DNA of 6,401 nt, from the NCBI GenBank assembly GCA_027080755.1, contig JALWQC010000226.1:1-6401 (forward strand), read 5' to 3'. Within the stretch, counting starts at the first letter, position 1. Each line of letters starts with the position of its first letter. A program made the translations under genes and the position numbers. The notes beneath the pieces were generated by a model that did not search any database, was not told the origin of the DNA, and saw only the letters and a program-made list of their open reading frames with translations. This DNA comes from Paracoccaceae bacterium. Lineage in GTDB: Bacteria > Pseudomonadota > Alphaproteobacteria > Rhodobacterales > Rhodobacteraceae. Below, one piece after another: positions 6,355 through 6,401 of this stretch.

Positions 6355-6401
6355 TATCTTTTCAGCGCCACATCCGGCGCGCTACGCTTCCAGCCGCTTT
6401 C
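6306..6401. repeat. Perfect 28-bp inverted repeat ending at the window edge
   Basis: Bases 6306-6333 and 6374-6401 are exact reverse complements over all 28 positions, separated by 40 bases, and the second arm runs to the last base, so the true repeat may be longer. The left arm is the part of kdsB that encodes PARYASSRF. The match stops abruptly just before codon 8 of kdsB. A perfect match of this length inside a coding start suggests a fold-back join at the end of an assembled piece, or less likely a true duplication. In RNA it would make a strong hairpin enclosing the kdsB start. Confidence 0.85.
6354..6401 (-). CDS. Possible C-terminal end of an upstream gene
   Basis: Reading from the right edge, 15 codons stay open and end in a TAA that overlaps the kdsB ATG as TAATG, the same junction as galU to galE. 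The last residues would be PDVALKR. An upstream operon gene ending here would explain the lack of a good kdsB ribosome binding site. However, 28 of the 48 bases belong to the inverted repeat, so only the last seven codons or so may be native, and an open frame this short is weak evidence. No function can be given. Confidence 0.3.
   Translation of the reverse strand, partial: ESGWKRSAPDVALKR

Noticed and set aside
6353..6401. A second, divergent kdsB copy starting on the plus strand at the right edge
   Set aside because: The frame encoding PARYASSRF on the plus strand has no start codon before it and the identity begins abruptly after codon 7, so a fold-back join fits better.
1..6401. Defence system, mobile element or CRISPR array
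   Set aside because: Every supported gene is a sugar nucleotide enzyme or glycosyltransferase; no repeats with spacers, transposase or integrase motifs were seen.

Overview
This window looks like part of a polysaccharide (capsule, exopolysaccharide or LPS) biosynthesis locus from an alphaproteobacterium, probably Rhodobacterales/Roseobacter-like. That placement rests on the ExoB-type GalE (FSSTCATYG around the catalytic Ser/Thr), the style of the glycosyltransferases, moderately high GC and short tightly packed genes. It is judged from memory of the families and was not tested by a search. No ribosomal RNA, tRNA, CRISPR array, insertion sequence or phage gene is visible.

All supported genes lie on the minus strand and read from the right end to the left. 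In transcription order they are: a possible gene end cut by the right edge (6401-6354); a kdsB-like CMP-Kdo synthetase (6354-5566); a family 2 glycosyltransferase interrupted by an in-frame TAG (5569-4256); galU (4182-3289); galE (3289-2306); a GT4 glycosyltransferase (2305-1127); a second GT2-like glycosyltransferase (1092-70); and the start of another gene cut by the left edge (73-1). Most junctions overlap or abut (ATGA, TAATG, TGA-ATG), so this reads as one translationally coupled operon. The only noncoding gaps are 73 bases before galU and 34 bases between the GT4 and the second GT2-like gene.

The genes fit one pathway. GalU makes UDP-glucose and GalE interconverts it with UDP-galactose. 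The KdsB-like enzyme makes a CMP-activated ulosonic acid, Kdo or a relative. The glycosyltransferases would then assemble a surface glycan.

The points worth a second look are the in-frame stop in the glycosyltransferase, which cannot be explained by a single indel; a perfect 28-bp inverted repeat that joins the start of kdsB to the right edge and may be an assembly or amplification fold-back; a slippery G7 tract that would fuse the second GT2-like protein to the next gene after a -1 slip; and a KdsB variant with changes at positions that are normally conserved. I do not see a wholly new system here.
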